Source of the DNA: JAFAYN01 sp963733105
Lineage (GTDB): Bacteria > Gemmatimonadota > Gemmatimonadetes > Longimicrobiales > Longimicrobiaceae
Direction of reading: 5' to 3'
Assembly (NCBI GenBank): GCA_963733105.1
Contig: CAVTCB010000003.1
Coordinates: 434,001 to 498,000, forward strand
DNA length: 64,000 bases
In this document: one piece after another, positions 16,565 through 25,965 of the stretch
How the letters are laid out: every line of letters starts with the position of its first letter
Numbering within the stretch: position 1 is the stretch's first letter
Position numbers and translations under genes: made by a program
Notes under the pieces: generated by a model
The model's input: the letters and a program-made list of their open reading frames with translations, nothing else
Databases searched by the model: none
What the model was told of the DNA's origin: nothing

Positions 16565-17143
16565 CTAGCGGTTGAAGCGGTTCATGGCCGCCTCGGTACC
16601 TTCGTGCATCCAGGTCTCGACGCCCTGCACCAGCTCGGGGAAGAGGTCGAGGACGACCTGCCGGTCGGCCTTGGGGACGGGGGCCAGGACCCAGCGGGCC
16701 AGGTCCGCCCCGGGGGGCGGCCCGCCCACCCCGATGCGGAGCCGCGGGTAGGCCCGGGTGCCGAGGGCGGACTCGATGGACTTGAGCCCGTTGTGCCCGC
16801 CGGCGCTCCCCTCCGGGCGGAAGCGGACCCGCCCGGGGGGGAGCGCGACGTCGTCCACCACCACCAGGAGGTCGCGGGCGACGTCGAACGAGTTCATGCG
16901 CCGGAGCGGGGCCAGCACCTGCCCGCTCAGGTTCATGTAGGTGAGCGGCTTCATCACGCGGACGGCCCAGGGCTCCAGGCGCCCGGAGGCCACGGCGGCG
17001 CTCTTCTCCTTCTTGAAGCGCCCCAGCCCCCACGACTCGGCGAGGGCGTCCGCCAGCCACCACCCCACGTTGTGGCGGGTGGCGGAGTACTCCGGCCCCG
17101 GGTTCCCGAGCCCGACCACGACCTTGAGTCCCGCCACCGCCAC
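16565..17143 (-). CDS. pth: Peptidyl-tRNA hydrolase
   Basis: 192 aa. It frees tRNA from peptidyl-tRNA dropped by the ribosome. VVVGLGNPGPEYSATRHNVGWW carries the catalytic His, MKPLTYMNLSG and VVDDVALPPGRVRFRPEGSAGGHNGLKSI the remaining active-site residues. I prefer the GTG at 17143, with GGAGGAGGGG eight bases upstream, over the TTG at 17185 that would add 14 atypical residues and overlap the rplY stop. The rplY-pth order is common in bacteria. Confidence 0.93.
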   Translation of the reverse strand: MAVAGLKVVVGLGNPGPEYSATRHNVGWWLADALAESWGLGRFKKEKSAAVASGRLEPWAVRVMKPLTYMNLSGQVLAPLRRMNSFDVARDLLVVVDDVALPPGRVRFRPEGSAGGHNGLKSIESALGTRAYPRLRIGVGGPPPGADLARWVLAPVPKADRQVVLDLFPELVQGVETWMHEGTEAAMNRFNR

Positions 17144-17185
17144 GTCGTCCCCTCCTCCCCGTCGAAAGAGCGAGAGCAGCCCCAA

Positions 17186-17836
17186 TCAGGCGTTCCCGGG
17201 CGCTTCGGCCTCGCGGGTGCGGTCGCGGACCAGCTCGGGCTCCACGTCCTTGTCGGTCTCCGCGTCCACCGGCTCCACCGGGACCGTCGGGGCGACCACG
17301 GAGGCGATGGGGAGCTCCGGGTCGTTGAGGACGACGACGTCGGGGATCGACACGTCGCGCACCCGCAGCGACTCGCCGATCTCCAGGCCGGATACGTCCA
17401 CCTCGAAGGTGTCCGGGATGTTCCCCGGGAGGCACTCGACTTCCAGCTCGTAGAGCACCTGGTCGAGCACGGCGCCGGAGAGGCGCACCCCCACCGGGGT
17501 CCCGGAGACGTGCACCGGGATCTTGAGGCGGAGCTTCTCCCCCGCGTGGATCTGGAGGAGGTCCAGGTGCAGCACCTCGGGCTTGAACGGGTGCATCTGC
17601 ACCTCGCGGATCAGGGTGCGGGTGCTCTCGCCCCCGTCCACCGCCAGCTCCAGGATGGTGTTCTCCACCTGGATGCGGCCCAGCAGCTTCTCCAGCTCCA
17701 GGGCGTCCACGGAAAGGGTGCGGGTCTGGTCGCCGTGCCCGTACACCACCACGGGGACGCGGCCGGTGCGGCGCAGGGCGCGGGCGGCGTTCTTCCCGCG
17801 TCCGTCGCGCGGTTGTGCGTTCAGGGATGCCTGCAT
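17186..17836 (-). CDS. rplY: 50S ribosomal protein L25/general stress protein Ctc
   Basis: 216 aa, the long two-domain form. The N-terminal 5S-rRNA-binding domain (GKNAARALRRTGRVPVVVYG, IREVQMHPFKPEVLHLDLL) is followed by the TL5-type beta domain (VLDQVLYELEVECLPGNIPD, IGESLRVRDV). An acidic tail follows. It lies between prs and pth. Confidence 0.93.
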   Translation of the reverse strand: MQASLNAQPRDGRGKNAARALRRTGRVPVVVYGHGDQTRTLSVDALELEKLLGRIQVENTILELAVDGGESTRTLIREVQMHPFKPEVLHLDLLQIHAGEKLRLKIPVHVSGTPVGVRLSGAVLDQVLYELEVECLPGNIPDTFEVDVSGLEIGESLRVRDVSIPDVVVLNDPELPIASVVAPTVPVEPVDAETDKDVEPELVRDRTREAEAPGNA

Positions 17837-17870
17837 GGTGCTCTCCTTCGGGTATGCCGCGGGCCGGGGC

Positions 17871-18824
17871 TCACTCGAACAGCGAGCTCACCGACTCGTT
17901 GGCGTGCGTGTAGTGGATCGCGCGGGCGATCAGGCCGGCCACGGAGAGGACCGTGAGCTGCGGGAACCGCTTCTCCTCCGGGACCGGGATGGTGTCCGTG
18001 ACCACCAGCTCCTTGAGGGGCGCCTGCGAAAGCCGTTCCACCGCCGGCCCGGAGAGGAGGGCGTGGGTGGCGGCGCAGTACACGTCGCGCGCCCCGCGGT
18101 CCTTGAGCGCGCGGATGGCCTCGGCCATGGTGCCCGCGGTGTCGATCATGTCGTCGGCGATCAGGCAGTCCTTCCCCTCCACCTCGCCGATCACGTGCAG
18201 CACCTCGGAGACGTTGGCGGTGGGGCGCCGCTTGTCGATGATCCCGATGGTGGCGTTGAGGCGCTTGGCCGTGCCGCGCGCCATCTTGGCGGAGCCCACG
18301 TCCGGCGCCACCACCACCAGGTTGTCCAGCCCCTTGTCGCGGAAGTAGCGGGTGATGACGGGGGCGGCGTACAGGTGGTCCACCGGGATGTCGAAGAAGC
18401 CCTGGAGCTGGTGCTGGTGGAAGTCGACCCCCAGCACCCGGTCGGCGCCCGCGGCGGCGATCATGTTGGACACCAGCTTGGCCCCGATGGCGACGCGCGG
18501 CTGGTCCTTGCGGTCCTGCCGGCCGTAGCCGAAGTAGGGGATCACCGCCGTGATCCGCGCCGCGGAGGCGCGCCGCGCCGCGTCCATCAGGAGGAGGAGC
18601 TCCATGATGTTGTCGGCGGGGGGGACGGTGGGCTGGATGATGTACAGGTCGCGGCCGCGGACGTTCTCGTTGATGCGGACGAAGATCTCGCCGTCGGCGA
18701 ACCGCTTGATGGTGACGTCCCCCAGCGGGACCCCCAGCTCGTCGGACACCTTCTGCGCCAGCTCCGGGTTGGCGGACCCGGCGAGCATCATCATCATGGG
18801 GGCGGTCGTCAGCGGAGTCGACAT
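17871..18824 (-). CDS. prs: Ribose-phosphate pyrophosphokinase
   Basis: 317 aa, making PRPP from ribose 5-phosphate and ATP for nucleotide, His and Trp synthesis. FADGEIFVRINENVRG, YFGYGRQDRK (flexible loop), GVDFHQHQLQGFFD and the PRPP-binding DDMIDTAGT are all present. A promoter at 18861-18889 precedes it. The prs-rplY-pth order is a common one. Confidence 0.96.
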   Translation of the reverse strand: MSTPLTTAPMMMMLAGSANPELAQKVSDELGVPLGDVTIKRFADGEIFVRINENVRGRDLYIIQPTVPPADNIMELLLLMDAARRASAARITAVIPYFGYGRQDRKDQPRVAIGAKLVSNMIAAAGADRVLGVDFHQHQLQGFFDIPVDHLYAAPVITRYFRDKGLDNLVVVAPDVGSAKMARGTAKRLNATIGIIDKRRPTANVSEVLHVIGEVEGKDCLIADDMIDTAGTMAEAIRALKDRGARDVYCAATHALLSGPAVERLSQAPLKELVVTDTIPVPEEKRFPQLTVLSVAGLIARAIHYTHANESVSSLFE

Positions 18825-18860
18825 GGGTCGGGAGCGGGTTTCCGGAGGTGGTGAGCCGGG

Positions 18861-18889
18861 AAGATAGAGTTGCCTCGACACTGCGTCAA
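18861..18889 (-). promoter_or_regulatory. Sigma70-type promoter for prs-rplY-pth
   Basis: On the minus strand -35 TTGACG (18889-18884) and -10 TATCTT (18866-18861) with a 17-base spacer. The start point would be about 30 bases upstream of the prs ATG. Confidence 0.7.
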
Positions 18890-18897
18890 CGACGAAC

Positions 18898-18927
18898 GGC
18901 GGGCGCGGGGATGCCCCCGCGCCCGCC
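18898..18927 (-). terminator. Hairpin after the M16 peptidase pair
   Basis: Thirteen-base arms GGCGGGCGCGGGG and CCCCGCGCCCGCC with a short loop lie 24 bases past the stop of the minus-strand M16 gene and just upstream of the prs promoter. There is no T tract, so it is either a strong-stem terminator or an insulator. Confidence 0.55.
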
Positions 18928-18951
18928 GTCCCCCCGCCCGGGGAGCGTCGG

Positions 18952-20435
18952 CTACCGGACGAACTCGTTGACCTGGCGCACCTCGACGGGGCCCAGGCCG
19001 AGCGCCCGGATCCCGGGCTCGATGCTCTTGAGGTCGCCGACGACGACCACCACCGACTCGCCGGGACGGACGTACTGGTTGGCGACGCGCCGCACGTCGT
19101 CCGCGGTGACGGCCATCACCCGCTCCACGTAGGTGTCGTAGAAGCGGGGGTCCACCCCGTACTGGGCCAGGTCGGCCAGCCCGTAGGCCAGCGCGGCGTT
19201 GGTCTCCAGGTCCCGCGGGAGGCCCAGCGCCACGTACTGCTTGGCGCGGTCCAGCTCGTCCTGCGTGACCGCCTCGGCGCGGACGCGGTTCAGCTCCCGG
19301 AAGAACTCGATCAGCGAGCTGTCCGTGACCGCGGTGCGCACCGCCGCGGAGGCGGTGAACGGCCCCGCGCCCCGGCGCCACCCGAACGACGAGCGGGCGC
19401 CGTAGGTGTAGCCGTGCGTCTCGCGCAGGTTCTGCATCAGGCGGCTGGTGAAGGAGCCCCCCAGGAGGGTGTTCAGCACCAGCATGGGGAAGTAGTCCGG
19501 GTTGTCCCGCTGCACCGCCGGGTGCCCGATGCGGACCTCCGACTGCGCCGCCGCCGGCTTGTCGATCAGGAACACCCGCGTCGCCCCGGAAGCCGGGGTG
19601 GCGAGCGCGGGCACGGCCGGTGCCGCCCCGCCCGTCCAGCTCCCGAAGGCGCGCTCCACCATGGGGTGCACCGTCGCCGCGTCCACGTCGCCCACCAGCA
19701 CCAGGGTGGAGCTGCCGGGGCGGTAGAAGGTGCGGTGGAACTCCTGGAGCGCCCGGCGGTCGATCCTGCGCACCGCCTCGGTGCTGGCCAGCCGGCCGTA
19801 GGGGTGCCGCGACCCGTAGACCAGGGAGGAGAAGGCGTTCCCGGCGACCGCGCCGGCGTTGTCGCGGGCGCGCGTCAGGTCGGTGACCGTCTGGTCACGC
19901 AGGCGGGCCAGGTCGGCCTGGGGGAAGTCCGGGCGCACCACCACGTCCGACATCAGCATCAGCGCCTGCGGGAGCCGCGCGCGCGTCACGTACATCCCCA
20001 CCTGCGCGGCGTCGAACCCCGAGCTGGTGCCGAGCGAGGCGCCGAGCTGCTCCAGCGCCTCGGCGAGCTGCAGCGAGCTCTTCCCCCCGCCCCTTCGTCC
20101 AGCATGTTGGCCGTGAAGGAGCCCAGCCCCGGGAGGTTGGCCGGGGCGTCGGCCTGGCCGCCGCGGGTCACCAGGACCGCCTGCACCGCCGGCACCTCGC
20201 TGCGGGGCACGTACATCACCGTGAGCCCGTTGGCGAGCGTGCGGCGCTCCGGCGCCGGGACGCGGACCGCCGGCGCGGGGCCCGGGACCGGGGGCGTGGT
20301 GGGGAACGCGGACACGGTGGGCTGCTGTGTCTCCGCCACGGGCGGCGCCACCGGGGGCGGGGCCTGGACGACGGGGGCGGAGGGAGCGCACCCCGCCAGG
20401 AGCGCGGCTGCGAACGTACCAGCGAGGCGCTTCAT
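18952..20435 (-). CDS. M16B-family peptidase subunit without zinc motif (frame disrupted)
   Basis: Lipoprotein-type signal (MKRLAGTFAAALLAGC) then a proline-rich linker and two M16 halves. The first half begins RRTLANGLTVMYVPRSEVPAV but has GLGSFTANMLDEGAGG where the HxxEH zinc motif would be, so this is the non-catalytic partner. The second half shows TLLGGSFTSRLMQNLRETHGYTYGARS, typical of the family. One G is missing from a run in GCGGGGGGAAGAG near 20093, shifting the frame. The start overlaps the catalytic partner's stop (ATGA). Confidence 0.88.
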
Positions 20436-21788
20436 CGGGCGTTCTCCTTTCCGGCCGCGGCGGGGGCGGCGGCGCTCCTGCGGGGCACGATGTCGATGAC
20501 GATGCGGTTCCTGCCCGCCAGGTACTGCTGCGCGGCGCGCTGCACGTCGGCGGGGGTCAGGGCACGGAAGCGGGCGATGTCGCGGCCCGCGAAGTCGGGA
20601 CTCCCGGTGTAGTAGGTGTAGCCGTTGAGCTGGTCGGCCTTGCCTCCCACCGTCTCCAGCGAGGCCACGAACGCGGTCTCGATCCCGCTGACCACGCGGC
20701 TCAGCTCCTCGGCCGTGGGCGGCGTCGCGGCGATCTTCGCGACCTCCTCGTCCACCGCCCGCTCCAGGGCGCGCAGGTCGCCGCCGGGCTTCCCCATGAT
20801 CCGCACGAAGAAGTCGCCGGACAGGAGCTGGCTCTCGTTCCCCGCCGAGACGCTCTGGGCCACCTGCTGCTCGTACACCAGCCGCTTGTAGAGCCGGCTG
20901 TTCTTCCCTTCGCTGAGCAGGCTCCCCAGCGCCGTCAGGGCGGCCTCGTCGCGGTCGTACGCCTTCACGGTGCGCCAGACCAGGTTCACCTGCGGGAGGG
21001 TGACGCGGTCCTCCAGGGTGATCCGCCGGGTCTCGGGGATGGCCGGGACGGGGATGTCGGGGCGCCGGACCTCCTGCCCGCGCGGGATCCAGGCGAAGTA
21101 CTTCTCCGTGAGCTGCCGCACCTGGTCCGCCGTGACGTCGCCGGCGACGGTGAGCACGGCGTTGTTGGGCGTGTAGTAGGTGCGGAAGAAGTTGTTCACG
21201 TCCTCCAGCGTGGCCGCCGACAGGTCGTCCATGGAGCCGATGGTGGTCCAGGAGTACGGGTGCCCGGCCGGGTAGAGCGCCTTGTACGCCGTCTCCCAGA
21301 AGGCGCCGTAGGGCGCGTTCTCCACCCGCTCGCGCCGCTCGTTCTTCACGATCTCGCGCTGCCCGTCGAGCTTCTTCTGGCTCATGGTCTCCAGAAGCGC
21401 CGCCCATGCGGTCCGCCTCCAGCCAGAGCGCCAGCTCCAGGGCGTTGGCCGGGAGGATCTCGAAGTAGTTGGTGCGGTCGACGTTGGTGCTCCCGTTGTT
21501 GATGGCGCCCGCGGCCTCCAGGAGGTTGTCGAAGTCGCCCTCGGGGACGTTCTTGCTCCCCTCGAACAGGATGTGCTCGAAGAGGTGCGCGAACCCGGTC
21601 CGCCCCGGCTGCTCGTACCCGGAGCCGACGTGGTACCAGACGTTGACCGCCACGATGGGGGTGGAGTGGTCCTCGTTGACGATCACCCGCAGCCCGTTGG
21701 GGAGCTGGAAGGTGGTGTGTGGGATGCTGATCTCCTGCGCCGCGGCGGGCGACGCGAGGAGTCCCAGCAGGAGGAGCAGGCGTTTCAT
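20432..21788 (-). CDS. M16B-family zinc peptidase, catalytic subunit (frame disrupted)
   Basis: Signal peptide MKRLLLLLGLLASPAAAQ, then the M16 domain with the inverted zinc motif HLFEH in GFAHLFEHILFEGSKN. Expected downstream segments follow (YYTPNNAVLTVAGDV, LGSLLSEGKNSRLYKRLV). It should work in the periplasm as a heterodimer with the zinc-less protein encoded next. One extra base near 21397 (GGCGGCGCTTCTGG context) splits the ORF just after LWLEADRMGG; the downstream frame resumes at LLETMSQKKLDGQ. Sequence error is likely. Confidence 0.9.
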
Positions 21789-21965
21789 CGGCTTGCCTTC
21801 CTGGGTGTGTAGAGGGTGCAGCGGGACGGGGCTGTTTTACAGGATACGCCGCGGGAGGGGTTCCCGCCAGCGGACGGGGCATCTACACGTTTTCGATGCG
21901 GGTTGTTCCTGAGAGGTGGGAACGCTGCGGGAAAAGAAACGGGCGGCACCTTCGCGGCGCCGCCC

Positions 21966-22012
21966 TTACCCCCCTCCCCCGGCCCCTCCCCCACAAGGGG
22001 GGAGGGGAGCAC
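21966..22012 (-). repeat. Repeat element A, copy 2
   Basis: Inverted copy of the element at 7-48 (C tracts on the plus strand), 31 bases from E copy 1. The 21789-22184 gap contains this, E copy 1 and no gene. Confidence 0.85.
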
Positions 22013-22042
22013 AGCAACGACAGAAACACAGGCAGGGCAAGC

Positions 22043-22180
22043 AGTTGCGTGAGGGATGCGAGCCCGGAGGGGCGAGACCCCGCGCAGTTTGCGGGGGCTC
22101 GACTCCGTTAAGCACGGTTGTATCGTGCTTTACGGAGCCGCAGCCCGACCCCGGCGCCAGCCGGGGGCACGCCCAAACCT
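22043..22180 (+). repeat. Structured repeat E, copy 1
   Basis: Starts AGTTGCGTGAGGGATGCGAG. First hairpin CGAG-A-CCCCGC / GCGGGG-G-CTCG with loop GCAGTTT. Second hairpin CTCCGT-T-AAGCACG / CGTGCTT-T-ACGGAG with loop GTTGTAT. A third C/G hairpin (CCCCGGC/GCCGGGG) and the end GGGGGCACGCCC follow. Its 3' end abuts the stop codon of the minus-strand SnoaL-like gene. Other copies: 46484 (inverted), 51443, 57938. Confidence 0.88.
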
Positions 22181-22184
22181 GTCC

Positions 22185-22541
22185 TTACACCGCAGGGACG
22201 TAGAAGAACGACTTCCGCCGCCGGATGCGCCCGTCCTCGATCTCGTACGTGTCGGCGAACTCCACGTCGATGTCCTCGCCGTTCTTGTGCTTGCCCACGA
22301 ACCGCCCCCAGCAGGCGCCGAAGGCCGGGTCCACCAGCACGGCGGTCAAGCGGTGCTCGCCGCTCGCGATGATCCGCTCCTCGCGGTAGAACTTCAGCAG
22401 CCGGTCGATCCCGTGGAACGCCTCGTAGCCGGGGCGCTCGTACGTCACCTCGGGGTGGCAGATCTCGCGCAGCTGCTCGAACTCGCGGGAGTCGATGGCG
22501 CGGAAGAGGTCGTGCACCAGCGTCGTGTCCGTGGCGGGCAT
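22185..22541 (-). CDS. SnoaL/NTF2-like fold protein
   Basis: 118 aa, a single small domain of the SnoaL-like/NTF2 superfamily. It has an N-terminal helix (LVHDLFRAIDSREFEQLREIC), HPEVTYERPGYEAFHGIDRLLKFYREE, then strands ending EFADTYEIEDGRIRRRKSFF. Such proteins may be isomerases, cyclases or ligand binders; nothing here identifies the substrate. It lies 15 bases after ilvE and is probably co-transcribed with it. Confidence 0.75.
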   Translation of the reverse strand: MPATDTTLVHDLFRAIDSREFEQLREICHPEVTYERPGYEAFHGIDRLLKFYREERIIASGEHRLTAVLVDPAFGACWGRFVGKHKNGEDIDVEFADTYEIEDGRIRRRKSFFYVPAV

Positions 22542-22556
22542 GGGGTTCTCCTGGGG

Positions 22557-23537
22557 TCAGATGGCGTCGGCGAGGAGCGCGGCCTCGGGCTCGGGAGCGG
22601 TGGACTTGGGGGCGCCGTCCACGTGGTCCAGCCACCCCCACTTGTCCTCGAGCTCCCCCCGCGCGATCCCGAAGTAGGTCTTCTGGATCTCGGCGGTGAT
22701 GGGGCCGCGCTTCCCTTCCCCCACCTCCAGCCGGTCCACGGAGCGGATGGGCGTCAGCTCGGCGGCGGTCCCGGTGAAGAACAGCTCGTCGGCCACGTAC
22801 AGCACCTCGCGCGGGAGCACCTGCTCGCGCACCTCGTAGCCGAGGTCGCGCGCGATGGTGATGACGGCGTCGCGGGTGATCCCGGGGAGGATGGCGCTGG
22901 TGACCGGGGGGGTGAAGATCACGCCGTCGCGGATCACGAACAGGTTCTCCGCCGAGCCCTCGCCCAGGTAGCCGTGGATGTCCAGCCCGATCCCCTCGGC
23001 GTACCCGTTGGTCTTGGCCTCGCGGCTGATGAGCTGCGAGGACAGGTAGGTCCCGCCGGCCTTGGCCATGGAGGGGATGGTGTCCGGGGCCACGCGGCGC
23101 CAGGAGGAGACGCACACGTCCACCCCGCGCTCCAGCCCCTCGGCGCCCAGGTAAGCGCCCCACTCGAAGGCGCCCACCATCATCTCCACCGGGTGCCCGA
23201 TCGGGTTGGTCCCCAGCTCCCCCACGCCCAGCCAGGCGAGCGGGCGGAGGTACGCGCCGGTGAGCCCGTTGCTGCGGATCACCTCGCGGCACACCTCCAT
23301 CACCTCGTCCACGCCGAAGGGGAGGTCCATCCGGTAGATGCGCGCGGAGTCGTTGAGGCGGCGGATGTGCTCGCGGAGCCGGAAGATGGCCGGTCCCTTC
23401 GGGGTGTTGTAGCACCGGATCCCCTCGAAGATGGAGGAGCCCATGTGCAGGCCGTACGTCATCACGTGGACGGTGGCCTTCTCCCAGGGCACCATCTCGC
23501 CGTTCATCCAGATGTACTTCGTGGGGAGCAGGGGCAT
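22557..23537 (-). CDS. ilvE: Branched-chain amino acid aminotransferase
   Basis: 326 aa class IV PLP enzyme doing the last step of Ile, Leu and Val synthesis. The PLP lysine is K159 in SMAKAGGTYLSS. SSIFEGIRCYNTPKGPAIFRL, GSAENLFVIRDG and FFTGTAAELTPIRSVD complete the active site. It has its own promoter at 23646-23675 and leads a two-gene unit with the SnoaL-like protein. Confidence 0.95.
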   Translation of the reverse strand: MPLLPTKYIWMNGEMVPWEKATVHVMTYGLHMGSSIFEGIRCYNTPKGPAIFRLREHIRRLNDSARIYRMDLPFGVDEVMEVCREVIRSNGLTGAYLRPLAWLGVGELGTNPIGHPVEMMVGAFEWGAYLGAEGLERGVDVCVSSWRRVAPDTIPSMAKAGGTYLSSQLISREAKTNGYAEGIGLDIHGYLGEGSAENLFVIRDGVIFTPPVTSAILPGITRDAVITIARDLGYEVREQVLPREVLYVADELFFTGTAAELTPIRSVDRLEVGEGKRGPITAEIQKTYFGIARGELEDKWGWLDHVDGAPKSTAPEPEAALLADAI

Positions 23538-23645
23538 CGATGCTTCTCCGCGGGGAAGGTGGGCGCCGGAACGGTGCGGGGGCGGTCGGATCGGGGGAGC
23601 GGGGACGCCGCCGGGGTGTCCCCTTCGTGGCGCATTTTATTCGGA

Positions 23646-23675
23646 ATAGTACACGACCCGTCTTCGGCCCGTCAA
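23646..23675 (-). promoter_or_regulatory. Sigma70-type promoter for ilvE
   Basis: On the minus strand -35 TTGACG (23675-23670), 18-base spacer, -10 TACTAT (23651-23646), in a local AT-richer patch about 110 bases before the ilvE start. Confidence 0.65.
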
Positions 23676-23758
23676 GCCCCGCCCGGCGCGCCGTCACCGC
23701 TGCGACAAAGCGTTCGGCGGCGCGGCCGGAGGGCTCGCGGGAGCGGAGGGTCGGACGA

Positions 23759-24553
23759 TCAGACGGGGAGGGCCGCCGGGGCGGAGGACGACGACGCGGA
23801 GTCCGGCTCCGGGTGGGCGTGCGGCGCGGCCGGGGGGGTCCCGGTGCCCGGGCCGCGGGTGGTGTCCCCCGGGCGCGCAGCGGGGACGTGCACGGTGTCG
23901 CGGGGGGCCGGCTGCGCGGGGCGCGGGCTCGCGGGGTTCCGCGCGGGCGGCCCGGCCGGGATGCGCAGCGTGTCCGCGGGGCCGCCGGTCCGCGGCGCCG
24001 GCAGCTCGGTGGAGTCCATGGGCTCCCACCCCGGGGGCGGGCGCGGCGCGGCCGTCTCCGGCGGCTGCGGGGCCTGCCGGGGCTCGCGCTTCGGGGTCTC
24101 CCGCGCGGGCGGGTCCGGGGGGACCACGTCGCGCAGGTCTGCGTCCTCGTCCGCCCGGGGGCGCGTGATCCCGATGCGCGTCCAGGTGCGCTCGTCCGCC
24201 TCGGGCTGCAGCTTCGGGGTGGCCTTCCGCGAGGCCTGGTTCAGGGGAACCACCTGCGAGTCCACCACCATCCACGCGGCGGGCGCCGCGGTGTCGGACG
24301 CGCCCTTCTTCCGCGCGTACACCACCACGCCCTCGCCCCGGGGGTTCTTGGCCGCGGTCAGCTCCATGGAGTCGCCCCCCGCCCCGCTCTGCTCGATCCA
24401 GCGGCTGACGGACTCCACCTCGCTGGTGTAGACCTGCGGCGTGGCGCCGCCGTCGTTGGGCGCCGCCTGGGCCGTGTCGTCCCCCCCGCACCCGCCGAGC
24501 GCCGCCGCGAGCAGCGCGGCCAGGAGGATCGGGCGGGCGGGTCTGGTGGTCAT
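23759..24553 (-). CDS. Hypothetical proline-rich lipoprotein
   Basis: 264 aa. Lipobox LGGC at the end of a clear signal peptide (PILLAALLAAALGGC). Residues about 38-130 form a compact region (VYTSEVESVSRWIEQSG, GEGVVVYARKKG, AWMVVDSQVVPL). The remaining 130 residues are very rich in Pro, Ala and charged residues, like a wall-spanning or periplasmic linker. I do not recognise the family. It lies downstream of the L,D-transpeptidase gene on the same strand. Confidence 0.6.
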   Translation of the reverse strand: MTTRPARPILLAALLAAALGGCGGDDTAQAAPNDGGATPQVYTSEVESVSRWIEQSGAGGDSMELTAAKNPRGEGVVVYARKKGASDTAAPAAWMVVDSQVVPLNQASRKATPKLQPEADERTWTRIGITRPRADEDADLRDVVPPDPPARETPKREPRQAPQPPETAAPRPPPGWEPMDSTELPAPRTGGPADTLRIPAGPPARNPASPRPAQPAPRDTVHVPAARPGDTTRGPGTGTPPAAPHAHPEPDSASSSSAPAALPV

Positions 24554-24684
24554 CGTCTCGTCTCGGGAGCGGGTTCGGATCGCTACAGCCCCGGACGGCT
24601 ACTGCAAGGGGGAGGCCAGGACCGGAGACAAGAGGTGTCCCAAACGTCCCCTGAAAAACGACTTAGGCCAGCCGTAGGGCCGGA

Positions 24685-25749
24685 TCAGGGCACGACCACG
24701 GGAGAAGCCGGAGGAGCGGCGGGGCGCGGGTCGGCGGACGAGACGGGCCCCGGCGGAGCCGGGGCCGCCGCGTCGTTCCCGACCACGGCCGTGTCCGCCC
24801 GGGCGCCGACCTCCACGCCGGGGAGACGCGGCGCGGTGGCGCTGTCCGGCGCCGCCGGCTGCGGCGGCTCGTACGGCGCCTCCAGCGCGGCGAGCTGCAC
24901 CCGGGCCTTCCCCTTCCGGGTCCACTCCTGGTACGCCTCCGTGAGCGCCTGGTGCTCCACCTGGTCCTCGGGGCGCCCCTTCCCGCGGAGCAGCTCCCGC
25001 GCCTCGCGGAGCACGCTCCCCTGCGACCGCCGGTAGACGTCGGGGTGGAGCTGGACCTGCTCCTTGCGGAGCTCGGCCAGTCGGTACACCACGTCCAGCC
25101 GGACCGGGCGGTCCAGCGCCACCGACCGCGTCCACCTGGAGTTCTGCACCAGCGAGTCGATGCGGGCGCGGCCGAAATCGGGGGTGCGGTCGGCGTGCAG
25201 CCGCCGCGTCAGGTCGATGATGTCCGCGTTCGCCATCCGGATGCACCCGTGCGAGGCGGGCCCGCCCAGGCGCCCCACGCTGGTGGTGCCGTGGATGTAG
25301 TACAGCTCCGAGATGTGGAGCTTCACGCGGCCCATGGGGTTGCGGGGTCCCGGCGGCTCCGGCTTCCGCTTCCTCGCCCACGCGCTCTCGGGCGGGTGCC
25401 AGCTCGGGTTCCAGATCACCGTGGAGATCCAGAAGGTGCCCACCGGGGTGGGGTGCGCGGAGGTCCCCACCGACACCGGGTAGCTCTTCAGCGCCGAGTC
25501 GCCGCGGATCAGGTCGAGGCGCCCCGCCGGGACGTTCACCACCAGCCGCAGCCCCGGAGGCCCCGGGGGCGTCTTCGGCTTCGCCTTGACGGAATCCCGG
25601 CGCGCGGATGCCGTAGGCGCGAAAGCGGACGCCGGGACGAGGGAAGGATCGGCGGCGCCCGGACGGCCGGGCTTCGCGTCGGTGCACGCGGTCGCGCCGA
25701 GAAGGGCGAGGGCTGCGAGCGCGTGGAGAGAGATGCGGCGGGACTGCAT
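24685..25749 (-). CDS. YkuD-family L,D-transpeptidase (lipoprotein)
   Basis: 354 aa with lipobox C22 (LGATAC). The YkuD domain (about residues 66-185) begins LRLVVNVPAGRLDLIRG and carries YIHGTTSVGRLGGPASHGCIRM with H153, H167 and nucleophile C169. It would make 3-3 peptidoglycan cross-links or anchor proteins to the wall. The C-terminal 170 residues are a charged helical region and a Pro/Ala tail. ATG 25749 is chosen because it starts the signal peptide. Confidence 0.9.
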   Translation of the reverse strand: MQSRRISLHALAALALLGATACTDAKPGRPGAADPSLVPASAFAPTASARRDSVKAKPKTPPGPPGLRLVVNVPAGRLDLIRGDSALKSYPVSVGTSAHPTPVGTFWISTVIWNPSWHPPESAWARKRKPEPPGPRNPMGRVKLHISELYYIHGTTSVGRLGGPASHGCIRMANADIIDLTRRLHADRTPDFGRARIDSLVQNSRWTRSVALDRPVRLDVVYRLAELRKEQVQLHPDVYRRSQGSVLREARELLRGKGRPEDQVEHQALTEAYQEWTRKGKARVQLAALEAPYEPPQPAAPDSATAPRLPGVEVGARADTAVVGNDAAAPAPPGPVSSADPRPAAPPASPVVVP

Positions 25750-25838
25750 GGTGGCGCGCTTCGAGGGTGGTGACGGCGAGGGAATGCCGGACTGCGGGTG
25801 ACTTCGGTAAAGGAGAGGTTCCACGCCGCCGGGCTGCA

Positions 25839-25909
25839 TTGCCCCCGGAGGATTCGAACCTCCACTAACGGTTCCAAAGACCGCTGTGCTGCCATTACAC
25901 CAGGGGGCA
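25839..25909 (-). tRNA. tRNA-Gln (anticodon TTG)
   Basis: A 71-base cloverleaf on the minus strand: acceptor TGCCCCC/GGGGGCA, D arm GTGT/GCAC, anticodon stem GCGGT/ACCGT with loop CTTTGGA (anticodon TTG), T arm GGAGG-TTCGAAT-CCTCC. CCA is not encoded. All stems pair fully apart from G-T wobbles. Confidence 0.95.
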
Positions 25910-25936
25910 GCCGCGGCCCGGGGGCGTGGAGCGATA

Positions 25937-25965
25937 AACTTATTCCCCCGTCCCGGGGGGGTCAA
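25937..25965 (-). promoter_or_regulatory. Possible tRNA-Gln promoter
   Basis: On the minus strand TTGACC (25965-25960), 17-base spacer, then a weak TAAGTT (25942-25937), about 28 bases upstream of the mature tRNA. The -35 lies inside the 3' end of ispE. Confidence 0.4.

Noticed and set aside
22043..22180. E elements as integron attC sites
   Set aside because: They lack the paired RYYYAAC/GTTRRRY core sites at their ends, there is no integrase gene and no cassette structure.
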